Of a stretch of DNA of 64,000 nt, positions 1-8,479 are shown piece after piece. The stretch covers positions 1 through 64,000 of the forward strand of contig NZ_JACJQN010000021.1 in NCBI RefSeq assembly GCF_014696675.1, read 5' to 3'. Both the position numbers and the translations under genes were made by a program. Source of the stretch: Phormidium tenue FACHB-1052 (lineage in GTDB: Bacteria > Cyanobacteriota > Cyanobacteriia > Phormidesmidales > Phormidesmidaceae). Every line of letters begins with the position of its first letter. The stretch's first letter is position 1. The notes under the pieces are model-generated. The model ran no database searches. It was not told where the DNA came from and was given only the letters and a program-made list of their open reading frames with translations.

Positions 1-147
1 CGGTATCCCCACTAGCGGCCACATCATCAACCCTCATCCTGACGAATCCCTCAATACTGGATCCGATTCTCAGTGATGTCACATTAACCTTCCAAGTCGT
101 GTCTGTTTCCAGGCGCTGGTTACCTACGGCGAGCGATCGCCCTTGGG

Positions 148-2385
148 CTAGTTGACCCGTGCCTGAAAGCGGACAAAGCCGTAGGACCCTGGGGGGTTAC
201 CCGCGCTGGTGGCCTGGGGTAAATTGCCCAGTCTAGCCACAATCGCCCCATTGGTGTTGCTGCCGCAGCCCGCCAACCGACTGTCAATGGTGGTCAAGTC
301 GATACCGGGGGCAACGTACTGCCCGACATCGCCATCGCTGCTGTTAGACAGCGATACCAGAATGGGGTACGGGCTGGTGCTAGATTGGGTGCCCAGCCCT
401 AACATGATGCCGCGATCGCCCCCCGAGGTGCTTATCCCCGGTACTGGACTGGGGCCATTAGCCGCAGGAGTAGCATTGTAGGCCGCTGGCAAAAAGGTGA
501 CATTCGCCGGTACCAGATCGCAGAACAGAGCATTTTGGGCCGAGGCAGTGCCACTGGAGAGAACGTAAATCGTAAACTCTATTTGGTCGCCAGGCTGAAT
601 GCGATCGCGAATGCGGCCTCTCAGAAAGCCGCTGGGCCAGTTAGCATGGTTATCATCTTGATCTCGGGGAGCATCAACATGGTTCGGAGCGCCGGGGCTA
701 TTAATGCCATCAACCTGGTCAGTAATCGGGACACCATTGATCGCCGTAATTCTTTTAACCAGTAGAAGACTGGGATTGGTAATCTGGGTGGTGATGATGA
801 CGTTAGAAAAAACCGCTTCACTGGGGAAGAAAGCCCAGGTGTCGATTCCTTTAAAATCGCCATAGTTACTGGTAAATCCGTGTCCGCCAGTAATGCTTCG
901 AACCCCCTGCCTAGCATTACGCGGAGAAGTTGCGCCTGTGCCATCTAAGTTAACTTGCGTGCCGTTGACGGTCGTGTAGTTGCTGTCGTCATAATAAAAT
1001 GTGTAGCGGTCTATGGGCACTCCGTTGCGGTCAAGAAAGTTGGGAAATCCTTGGGGAGGATTGGTCATTTCAATGATGAAACCGCTGGTATTGCTTTCGG
1101 CATCTAGCATGGGGAAGTGATATTCACCATTGCGAATGACAACTCTGGCGTTGTAGGGAGCATTGCCAGGGCGGGGCTGTAAGTTGTTGCCGTTGGCATC
1201 TTTCCCATTCCAAAAAACGCGATTGGCTCCGGGGACTAACGTGTTTTCTAGCACCCGATCAGTCGCCGAGTTGAATATTCCATCTACGTTTGTATCAAGA
1301 ATGATTTGATAGCTGCTGCCGCTAGCGACCGTAAAGTCGAAATAGCCCCCGACCCCAATCAAGGTACGATTGTCGCTATTGTTAACACCCGTAAATCGGA
1401 AATCTGTAGGCGGCTGAGGTATAGCCGGAGCTGCGGGAATACCCAGAGCACCAAGCACTCTAATATCTGGGCGATTAAAAAAGACCAGATGGGTATAGGT
1501 GTTTGTGGAAGGGGCATTGGGCGCTAAAGGATTCTGAACAATGACGTTGCCTGAGAAAGGGCTGAGGTTGTTGTCAACGGCCCGTGCAGAGTGATATAGA
1601 GCACTCCCATCGCTATCTAGAAAACCTTTGGAGTTGCCAAAGAAGACAAACCCAAAGGGGTCAACGTTGTTCATGTCAGTTCTGTAGAGATACCCATCCC
1701 ACGTTTGAATATAAAAATCGCTGGCTAGGCTGCGACCGTTGCTACCCATGTTCATGGCGACGTAGTTAGTAAATACTCGTCCAGGTTGGGCAACACCTCC
1801 GGCAGTTCTAACCGTAATATCCCAGGCGGCAACCCCAGAATTTTGAGTATTGCCTGTTGGAAAGGCAGCTATAGCGCTAGTGGCAGGAGGATTGCCGCTG
1901 GTAAGCGGGGCACGAAACTCAACTTCGTAAATACCCGTTTGAGTGACGTTCACGATGCAGGGAGTATAGCCACTGGTGTTGGGTAACGGCCCAGCGGTTT
2001 CTTTGGCGACAGTGTCAATCCAGCCAAATCCTGTGTTTAAGACATTGCAACTGCCCTGTACACCAGAGGGATTGCGATAAACAATGTCAGCTGGATTCGT
2101 AGAACTGGTATGGACGCTCGATCCTAGGTTTAGGGTTTCACCCGCTTGCACATATACCTTTAGCAGAGTTTTACGGGGAATGTTTGCCGTTGTGGCGTCG
2201 GCCCATTCGGTGAAGGGGCGATCGCCCCCGTCAGCCACCATTTCCCGGCTGCCCTCGGCTCTGACGGGTTGGGTAGACCCTGCCATCAGCGCAGCTGTGC
2301 AGATTAAGGCTGTGGGAATAACAGTCCTCAGCAGGTTCGTTGAGGCTGTCGTTACGCAAGTATGACGACGAAACCAAGATGTCAT
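148..2385 (-). CDS. Secreted DUF11-type repeat surface protein, last gene of the envelope operon
   Basis: A 745-residue protein with an N-terminal signal segment (about residues 15-43, ending near VRA-EG) and no other clear membrane span. The central part is a low-similarity beta-rich region full of Asn, Gly, Thr and Ser. Near residues 545-720 a segment starting NPSLLLVKRITAING and continuing QIEFTIYVLSSGTASAQN looks like a DUF11 (conserved repeat) beta-sandwich. Family knowledge: DUF11 modules occur in bacterial cell-surface proteins. The start ATG overlaps the stop of the preceding barrel gene by four bases (ATGA), so translation is probably coupled. The exact function is unknown; export to the cell surface is inferred from the signal segment and the neighbours. 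Confidence 0.85.
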   Translation of the reverse strand: MTSWFRRHTCVTTASTNLLRTVIPTALICTAALMAGSTQPVRAEGSREMVADGGDRPFTEWADATTANIPRKTLLKVYVQAGETLNLGSSVHTSSTNPADIVYRNPSGVQGSCNVLNTGFGWIDTVAKETAGPLPNTSGYTPCIVNVTQTGIYEVEFRAPLTSGNPPATSAIAAFPTGNTQNSGVAAWDITVRTAGGVAQPGRVFTNYVAMNMGSNGRSLASDFYIQTWDGYLYRTDMNNVDPFGFVFFGNSKGFLDSDGSALYHSARAVDNNLSPFSGNVIVQNPLAPNAPSTNTYTHLVFFNRPDIRVLGALGIPAAPAIPQPPTDFRFTGVNNSDNRTLIGVGGYFDFTVASGSSYQIILDTNVDGIFNSATDRVLENTLVPGANRVFWNGKDANGNNLQPRPGNAPYNARVVIRNGEYHFPMLDAESNTSGFIIEMTNPPQGFPNFLDRNGVPIDRYTFYYDDSNYTTVNGTQVNLDGTGATSPRNARQGVRSITGGHGFTSNYGDFKGIDTWAFFPSEAVFSNVIITTQITNPSLLLVKRITAINGVPITDQVDGINSPGAPNHVDAPRDQDDNHANWPSGFLRGRIRDRIQPGDQIEFTIYVLSSGTASAQNALFCDLVPANVTFLPAAYNATPAANGPSPVPGISTSGGDRGIMLGLGTQSSTSPYPILVSLSNSSDGDVGQYVAPGIDLTTIDSRLAGCGSNTNGAIVARLGNLPQATSAGNPPGSYGFVRFQARVN

Positions 2386-5300
2386 ATTGCTTCCTCTAGA
2401 GAGCGGGGCTGATGATCGGCAGGTGTGGGTTCGCGGTTTGACATGGGCTCTAAAGGCACTGCTTCAGGCACCGCTTGAATAGAAGGGTCATCGTCAATGC
2501 TGAAACCCTCGAGCAGCGAGTTGTCGAGTTTGATCGTGAGGCCAAAGTAAGGGCCGCCAGCGGAGCGGGAGCCGTTGAAGTCGCGATCGTAGACACCGCC
2601 AAAACTATAGCCCGCCGAGAGCCGCAGGTTGGGGTTGAGATAGTACCCCGTCTCTAGGGAAAAGCCGGTTTCGCTGTAGCCAGCGCCGGGCTGGTTGATC
2701 CAGCGGGCTTCACCGACGAGATCCCACTGGTAGTTGAGGCGATAGGTGGCCCGCAGCTGAGCCAGGGTGACGGTGCTGCTGCCGACCAAATCTGAGGCCA
2801 AGTACGAGGTGCTGCTCCGCAGGGCAAATTTACCGTAGAATTCCCACTGCCAGTTGGGAGCATAGATAGCCTCGGCGGCAAAGACGTGATCGGCTGAGCC
2901 GCTGCCGCTGTTCTCCAGCAGGCTTTCGGGCAGCAGGCCGGGGTTGCGGCGGTACTCGTAGCGCAGCAGGGCATTAAACACGTCGTTGTCGGGGTTGCGG
3001 TAGGCGAGGCCGAGGCGTAGGTTGGTGGTATCTCCCAGCCCTGAGAGCAGTTGGTTGGCGGCACTGGCTTGCTGAAAGCGGCCCAGCACCGTGAGGGAAG
3101 GCGACAGACGGCCCTGGGCATCGGCGGAAATGACGGTATTCGACGCCGCGCCAGAGGTACGGTGCTCAAACCGGAGGTTAGTTTGGAAGTCGGGGCTGCC
3201 CGTGTAGGACAGGCCAATGCTGTAGCTGCTGCCGCCCGTGGGGGCTAGGGCGGCGGCAGACTGACCTACAGCGTAGGGCTGGGCAAACTGGGTGCCCGCT
3301 CCGGTAACCAGATTGTTGCTTTGAAACACATACTCGTAGGCCAGGTCGAGCTGAAGACCCGGGGCCAGGGTGACACCCTGCTGAATGCCCACCGACCCGG
3401 ACATCTGGCCTCGGTCAAACAGGGAAAAGTTGCCGGTCAATCGGGTGCCTGAGCCAAACTCGTAGTCGCCAGAGAGGTAGAGGGAGGTGAGGCTGTCGTT
3501 GTCAAACTGACCGCCGTTGAGGATCTGATGGGTGACTCCTAGGCTGATGCCGGGCTGAATTTGCCAGTTGAGGCCGAGCAGGGTGCGGTTGGGGTAGACG
3601 GCATCGGCCTGTCCGGCCAGGGTGAACTCATTGAGGGCGGTGAAGGTGACGTTTTCGGTGACAGGCAGGGTCGCCATGGAGCGAATTTGGTTGGTCACCG
3701 TGCTGAACTGGGGGTTGAGGCGATCGCTGCGATCGCGGTGAATCCAATCCAGTGAGGTAGTGGCGCTGCCAATGCGCTGCTGAATGCCAGCGGTGATCGT
3801 GGTCAGCGAATTGTCGAGGGGCTGCCCAGGGGCGGCAGCAACACCAGGAAATAGCAGCGGCTCCAGGGCCGTCAGGGTTGCTGGGGCGACGCCATAGTTA
3901 TCTTCGTGGTCGTAGCCAAGGCGCAGAGTGGTCGTTTCTGAGAGATCGGCCTGGAGTTCGGCCCCGTAGCGGCGCTGGCCCGGCACAAAGCTGGTGGTGG
4001 CATTGTTGGTAAAGCCGGGAGAGACCTGCTGCCAGTAGGCTCGGGCCGAGAGCTGATCGCTAAAGGCATTGCTCACCTCCAGCCGATAGGCCTCTCCCGC
4101 CACGGGAGTGGCGTTGACCAGGCTGCTGGTCGAGTGGGCATATTCGGCCAGCAACAGGCCACCACTGCCAAAGCTCACCTGGGCATCGGCCCCGTAGAGC
4201 TGAAACTGCTGGTCGGCGTGGTTTTCTTGTAGGTAGGTGGCTCCTAGCCAGCTGGCCTGGGCCGGGTCGCGGTTGAGGTGGTAGCGCAGTCGGCCACCAT
4301 AGAGGCTGGTGCTGCCGCCGCCTTCGTGCTGGTAGGTGGCCACAATCCGCCGCACCAGAGTACGGCCCTCGCTATCGACCACGGTGCGCAACACCGGCTG
4401 ACGAAAGAGTACTGTGCCGCGATCGTAGTCAATTTCGTAGTCGGGGCCACGGCTGAGCTGTTGGCGATCGAGCACCTGACCGGGCCGATTTAGCTCCTCT
4501 AGCTCAAAATAGATCGCCTCGCTGCCGGGTAGCAGCAGGCGGCGCGACAGGAAGTAAAACCCGCTGGTGCCGTCGGGGGCAATGGTGTCGCGCTGAAACC
4601 CCTGGATATTGTTGCCGTAGATGGCGGAGAGCTGCAGGTTGCCCAGGTTGTAGTTGCCGCTAAAGCCGTGGAGCGATCGGCTGATGCTGCTGTACAACTG
4701 CGATGAGGTGGCAAACTCGTCGGTGCGGTAGTCGCCCCACATCACATAGTCAGACCCGGCATTGGGTGTGGGAGAGGTGCGCTCTAGACGCAAATAGAGG
4801 CTGTCGGTGGAGGGGGCCAGCACCTCTGAGGTGGAGTCATCGCCGTAGACCGGGTAGGGGCGATCGCAGTCTTGATAATTGCGAAACAGCGGCACGGTGC
4901 CGTCGCAGCCTTCGTTGAGGGCGCGATCGCTGCGGTAGGCCCCGGTAAAGCGCCAGTCGCCAAAGGAGGTAATGGCAAAGGCCCCACCCCGTATCGCTAG
5001 CTGGGTGCCAGCCCCGCCATCGGCGGGCAAAAAATCCCGGTAGCGGCTGTAGAAATCGGTGCCACCGCTGCCAAAACGCACGTCTACCACCCCGGTCAGC
5101 AGCGTGGGGCGTAGCTCAGTCGTAAACTCCACCTGGGTGTAGGCTTCGAGATCGCCCCGACTGGCCCGAATTGTGGTCTGGCCTGGGGTCAACCCCGTTT
5201 GCAGCGTCGTGCTAAAGCTGCCCCCCTGGGTCTGCACCTGAAACCCAGGTTGATCGGAGTTTTGATCGTCCTCAACAAACTGCCCCTGGCTGGCCTCCAG

Positions 5301-6074
5301 GGTAATCACCGTATCCTGACTGGCGACATTGCCCTGGTCATCTAAGAGCTGGCCCTGCACGGTGACCGTTGAGCGGCCATCGGCAGCTACCCGGCTTTCC
5401 AGGGTGGTGACGCTCATACTGGCGATCGCCCCCCGCACCTGGATGGCCAGGTCTGTCTGAGTCAGCGCAGCACCTCCTAGCTGGCCCTGGGCAGAGAGCT
5501 GGTTTTCACCGGAGTGCAGCCCCACCCCGTACCAGGTCTGGGTAATCAACCCGGTTTCTAGATTGGTTTCGGTGCGGCCAATCAGGTCGTCGCCCACGGG
5601 GCTACCGTTCACCATCAGGGCGATCTCACTGCCCACCGGAAATTGCAGCGTTACCGTGGTTGACGGAATGTCGAGAACAGCCTCGGGGGTGGGGGTGAGA
5701 AAGCGAATCGCTGCCTGGGTGGCAGGTTCTGAAGTTTCAGTAGTTGTGGTTGCTGCCTCAGCGGCGGCAGGTTGACTGGCGGGCGCTAGGGTCTCACTGG
5801 TCTCGCTAGCTTCACTAGCAGAAGGGGCTGCTAAATCCACCGCCTCACTAGCAGAAGATGTGAAAGGGGTTACCGAATCCATCGGCAGCGGCGAGGGTTG
5901 AGCGATCGCAGGTGTCAGGGGCTCAGCCGCAGGAACTGCTGGCACTTCGGCTTGAATGTCTGCCGCTGGCATGGGCTCGAACGCAGCCTGGGCCATCGCT
6001 AGCGGTGTTAGGCTGCCCAAGAGCAGACCCGCGTTGCCTAAGGCAAGAACCGTTCTCCGAAACTGACTACTCAT
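2382..6074 (-). CDS. Large outer-membrane beta-barrel protein with N-terminal Ig-like domains
   Basis: A 1230-residue protein. The start at 6074 (MSSQFRRTVLALGNAG) is preferred over an upstream ATG at 6113 because GGGAGGTGG lies just upstream. It has a signal peptide (to about residue 29, PLAMA-QA), then an Ala/Pro/Ser/Thr-rich spacer (to about 120), an Ig-like segment (about 120-210) and a Big-1-like segment (about 215-320; VTVQGQLLDDQGN, GQTTIRAS). From about 320 to 1190 there are long runs of alternating hydrophobic and polar residues with Tyr/Arg/Gly turns (RLRYHLN, LRLGYDHED, TNLRFEHR, LRLSAGYSFGG), typical of an outer-membrane barrel. A charged tail follows the last strand. The gene overlaps its upstream neighbour by 8 bases and its downstream neighbour by 4. 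Role as export or anchoring pore for the DUF11 proteins is inference. Confidence 0.85.
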   Translation of the reverse strand: MSSQFRRTVLALGNAGLLLGSLTPLAMAQAAFEPMPAADIQAEVPAVPAAEPLTPAIAQPSPLPMDSVTPFTSSASEAVDLAAPSASEASETSETLAPASQPAAAEAATTTTETSEPATQAAIRFLTPTPEAVLDIPSTTVTLQFPVGSEIALMVNGSPVGDDLIGRTETNLETGLITQTWYGVGLHSGENQLSAQGQLGGAALTQTDLAIQVRGAIASMSVTTLESRVAADGRSTVTVQGQLLDDQGNVASQDTVITLEASQGQFVEDDQNSDQPGFQVQTQGGSFSTTLQTGLTPGQTTIRASRGDLEAYTQVEFTTELRPTLLTGVVDVRFGSGGTDFYSRYRDFLPADGGAGTQLAIRGGAFAITSFGDWRFTGAYRSDRALNEGCDGTVPLFRNYQDCDRPYPVYGDDSTSEVLAPSTDSLYLRLERTSPTPNAGSDYVMWGDYRTDEFATSSQLYSSISRSLHGFSGNYNLGNLQLSAIYGNNIQGFQRDTIAPDGTSGFYFLSRRLLLPGSEAIYFELEELNRPGQVLDRQQLSRGPDYEIDYDRGTVLFRQPVLRTVVDSEGRTLVRRIVATYQHEGGGSTSLYGGRLRYHLNRDPAQASWLGATYLQENHADQQFQLYGADAQVSFGSGGLLLAEYAHSTSSLVNATPVAGEAYRLEVSNAFSDQLSARAYWQQVSPGFTNNATTSFVPGQRRYGAELQADLSETTTLRLGYDHEDNYGVAPATLTALEPLLFPGVAAAPGQPLDNSLTTITAGIQQRIGSATTSLDWIHRDRSDRLNPQFSTVTNQIRSMATLPVTENVTFTALNEFTLAGQADAVYPNRTLLGLNWQIQPGISLGVTHQILNGGQFDNDSLTSLYLSGDYEFGSGTRLTGNFSLFDRGQMSGSVGIQQGVTLAPGLQLDLAYEYVFQSNNLVTGAGTQFAQPYAVGQSAAALAPTGGSSYSIGLSYTGSPDFQTNLRFEHRTSGAASNTVISADAQGRLSPSLTVLGRFQQASAANQLLSGLGDTTNLRLGLAYRNPDNDVFNALLRYEYRRNPGLLPESLLENSGSGSADHVFAAEAIYAPNWQWEFYGKFALRSSTSYLASDLVGSSTVTLAQLRATYRLNYQWDLVGEARWINQPGAGYSETGFSLETGYYLNPNLRLSAGYSFGGVYDRDFNGSRSAGGPYFGLTIKLDNSLLEGFSIDDDPSIQAVPEAVPLEPMSNREPTPADHQPRSLEEAI

Positions 6075-7626
6075 TTTGGCCACCTCCCAGCTGGGCCTGG
6101 GGTTGAACCCCAAAATTCATTCGCACTAGGCCGCCGGGGGCCAGGTGCACCAGCCGAGACGCACTGTTGCGCTCAATAAAGACCCGGTTGGGGGCCAGCT
6201 CATAGCCAGGCACGCTCAGCGGGTCGAGGGTGCCAGAGCGATAGCCGGGCAGAACGTTGGCCAGGGAAAAAATGCCCCGCTCGTCGGTGGTAATGCGATT
6301 GCCGTCATCTAAGAAAATCACCGCATTGGGCAGGCCCGGCTCCCCGGTCTGCTGTTCGCCATCGAAGTTCAAATCTTCAAAGACTCGACCAATCAGGGTG
6401 CCGCAGTCGGACAGCAGCCCCGGATCAATCCTCAGCCGGTGACTGGCGGGGCCATCTCGCAGGAGCGCGCCTGTGTCGCTACGGCGAGCCGTCACCAGCG
6501 CCGAATTTCGGCCCGTGCCGCGAGCGGCATCGGGGGTAAGCTGGGCGGCATAGACTAGGCTCAGAGCCTCACCCACCGGCAGCGATGCCGCCGAGTCCAC
6601 CTGAAATTCCACGGTGGAATTTGACTGGCTCACCTGCACGGGGTAGGTCTGGTCTGCGATCGCCGCTCGGGCAGACCCTGCCACCAGCCTGAAGCCCAGG
6701 GGCAGGGTGTCGGTAAAGGCAATCGTTTGCAGCGCAATATCGGTTTGATTGCGAACCACGACCCGATAGATCACGGTGTCTCCGGGCTGGGCAACGGCGC
6801 GATCGCCCGACTTAGTAAGCTGCATCTGCCGCGAATTGCACAGCGTCGTGACCAGGGTGAGGGCAGAAAGCTGAAGCCCAGCCTGGGCAGCATCGTTGAC
6901 CTGTACCGTTTGCTGATCGATCTGCGTTGCCCCCGTAGCGGTAATCGGTTGACCATCTAGGGATGTGGCCCGGTAGGTGATCACACCGCCGCTATTGCCG
7001 ATAATTTGCAACTTGAGTCGTCGCTGTAGGTAAGCGGTACCCGCTGGGGGCGTAACCACCAGTAGGTAAGTGCGCCCGACATCCACCTGGCCCCTGGCGG
7101 CATCGAACAAAAAGTTGTAGGTTCCCTGGGCTGAAAGGTTGTAAGGGTTAGCGTTGATGGTGTTCGGAGCCAGCCCCCCCGGAACATTGTTGTTGGGGTT
7201 ATTGGGCAGCTCAGTGGGCGTTAGCGAAACCAAGGCCCCTAGCTCGGTCTGGAGCGGATCTCCCGGCAGCGGCTCGTAGAGCGCCACGGTAAAGCCCATG
7301 TAGTTCGGCAGCAGGCTGCCGCCACAGCCCAAAAGCTGGCCAAAGGGGTCAACTAAATTCAGCCCTAGCGCCACTGAGCTACTGCCCGTCCACGTCGCTG
7401 GGCCGTTGCCAACGCTATAGGTGTAGGTGACCTGGTTACTTAAGCTCGGCTCAGGTGAGGGTTGCGCCACCAGCGGCGCAGTTAGCGTGAGGGACAGGCC
7501 CAGCGCCAGGCCAAACCCCAAGAGGTAGCCCAATCGTTTTCGAGGTCGACCGCCGCTGCCCGATCGGGCTAGTCGGAGAATCGTGAGACTCCATTGCCAT
7601 AGCTGGTGGAAAGAATGCTTACCCAT
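6067..7626 (-). CDS. Secreted protein with DUF11 and SdrD B-like domains
   Basis: A 519-residue protein with an Arg-rich N-terminus and a signal segment ending near residue 55 (PLVAQPS). Residues about 265-370 (TKSGDRAVAQPGDTVIYRVVVRNQTD through SLVYAAQLTPDA) match the DUF11 pattern. Residues about 400-500 (GTLIGRVFEDLNFDGEQQTGEPG, followed by GNRITTDERGIFSLANVLPG) match an SdrD B-like/carboxypeptidase-regulatory-like Ca-binding Ig fold with a DxNxDGxQ loop. Its TAG stop lies inside the start of the barrel gene (ATGAGTAG), an 8-base overlap that suggests coupled synthesis and possibly a complex. Function unknown; a surface structural role is inferred. Confidence 0.85.
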   Translation of the reverse strand: MGKHSFHQLWQWSLTILRLARSGSGGRPRKRLGYLLGFGLALGLSLTLTAPLVAQPSPEPSLSNQVTYTYSVGNGPATWTGSSSVALGLNLVDPFGQLLGCGGSLLPNYMGFTVALYEPLPGDPLQTELGALVSLTPTELPNNPNNNVPGGLAPNTINANPYNLSAQGTYNFLFDAARGQVDVGRTYLLVVTPPAGTAYLQRRLKLQIIGNSGGVITYRATSLDGQPITATGATQIDQQTVQVNDAAQAGLQLSALTLVTTLCNSRQMQLTKSGDRAVAQPGDTVIYRVVVRNQTDIALQTIAFTDTLPLGFRLVAGSARAAIADQTYPVQVSQSNSTVEFQVDSAASLPVGEALSLVYAAQLTPDAARGTGRNSALVTARRSDTGALLRDGPASHRLRIDPGLLSDCGTLIGRVFEDLNFDGEQQTGEPGLPNAVIFLDDGNRITTDERGIFSLANVLPGYRSGTLDPLSVPGYELAPNRVFIERNSASRLVHLAPGGLVRMNFGVQPQAQLGGGQNE

Positions 7627-7808
7627 TGGAGTTTTACGAAAACGATTCAGGACTGTAGGGCGTGAGGGTCAGATCGCGAAGCCAGGAAAAATTGGCACAA
7701 AAACCCTGTCCTCAAGAGACTTGGGGTCGCTCAGGGCATAGTCAGTAGGGATGGAAAGCTGGGGCGATCGCCAGGGGTAGCGGGAGTAAGCTGCGATCGC
7801 CCCCAGGG

Positions 7809-8372
7809 CTACTTCACAGTGACGTCGTAGGCCACCTGCACCACCACCTCAGGCTCCAGAGTCTGGGCAAAGTCCCAGCGAATGTCGGTGTAGGCTTCAG
7901 CCGGGGCTGGTTCCAGAGTCACCGTGCCATCCTCCTGCACCACCTCTACCAGGGGCTCGGCCACAAAGGACTTGCCACCGTCAATGCTGTAGGTAATAGC
8001 TGTGCCGTCGTTGCCCGTGGCCGTCGCCAGCACGTAGGTCATCTGGGGCGGAATCGACTGGGTGATCACGAGATCCTTAGCCGGCATTTCTCCGGCATTT
8101 TCTGACGCAACGGTGTAGCGCAAAACGTCCTGGGGCTGCACCGTTGCTTCCCCCTCCAGGGTTTGCCAGAGCAACTGGGGTTTACCCTGTGCATCGACCG
8201 TTTGCACCTGTTTTTCTGCCTGCAACACCAGCTTCATCTCTGGGCGGCGCACCTGCTGGGCAATCTCGGTGCCGATCGTCTGGAGCCGCGCCATCACGGG
8301 GCTACCTTTGGCCAGGGGAACGATGAACAGGGTTGCCAGGGCAGCTAAACCTAAACCAATCGAGCGTTTCAT
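7809..8372 (-). CDS. Small secreted single-domain DUF11-like protein
   Basis: About 187 residues from the ATG at 8372 (MKRSIGLGLAALATL). AAGG lies nine bases before this ATG; another in-frame ATG is at 8378 and a TTG at 8411. A signal peptide ends near KGSPVMA. The rest is one DUF11-like beta-sandwich (LRYTVASENAGEMPAKDLVITQSIPPQMTYV, then DIRWDFAQTLEPEVVVQVAYDVTVK). Cyanobacterial one-domain proteins of this kind occur beside larger DUF11 proteins. It lies about 107 bases after the 823-residue gene and about 180 bases before the next gene, all on one strand. Probably a periplasmic or surface subunit. Confidence 0.82.
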   Translation of the reverse strand: MKRSIGLGLAALATLFIVPLAKGSPVMARLQTIGTEIAQQVRRPEMKLVLQAEKQVQTVDAQGKPQLLWQTLEGEATVQPQDVLRYTVASENAGEMPAKDLVITQSIPPQMTYVLATATGNDGTAITYSIDGGKSFVAEPLVEVVQEDGTVTLEPAPAEAYTDIRWDFAQTLEPEVVVQVAYDVTVK

Positions 8373-8479
8373 AGTCATAAACCTTGTCCAAAAATGCTGT
8401 GTAAGTTTCAAGTGGCGGTATTCGCAGAGGACGAAATGCTGCGCAAAATGCCGGATTCCGTCCCCAACGTGTTGGAGGC

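Noticed and set aside
1..147. Possible gene fragment at the left edge
   Set aside because: No frame with protein character; probably the 3' flank of the DUF11 gene.
2654..3217. 187-codon frame inside the barrel gene
   Set aside because: Shadow frame of the real gene in G+C-rich DNA, with Pro/Ala/Thr-rich random composition.
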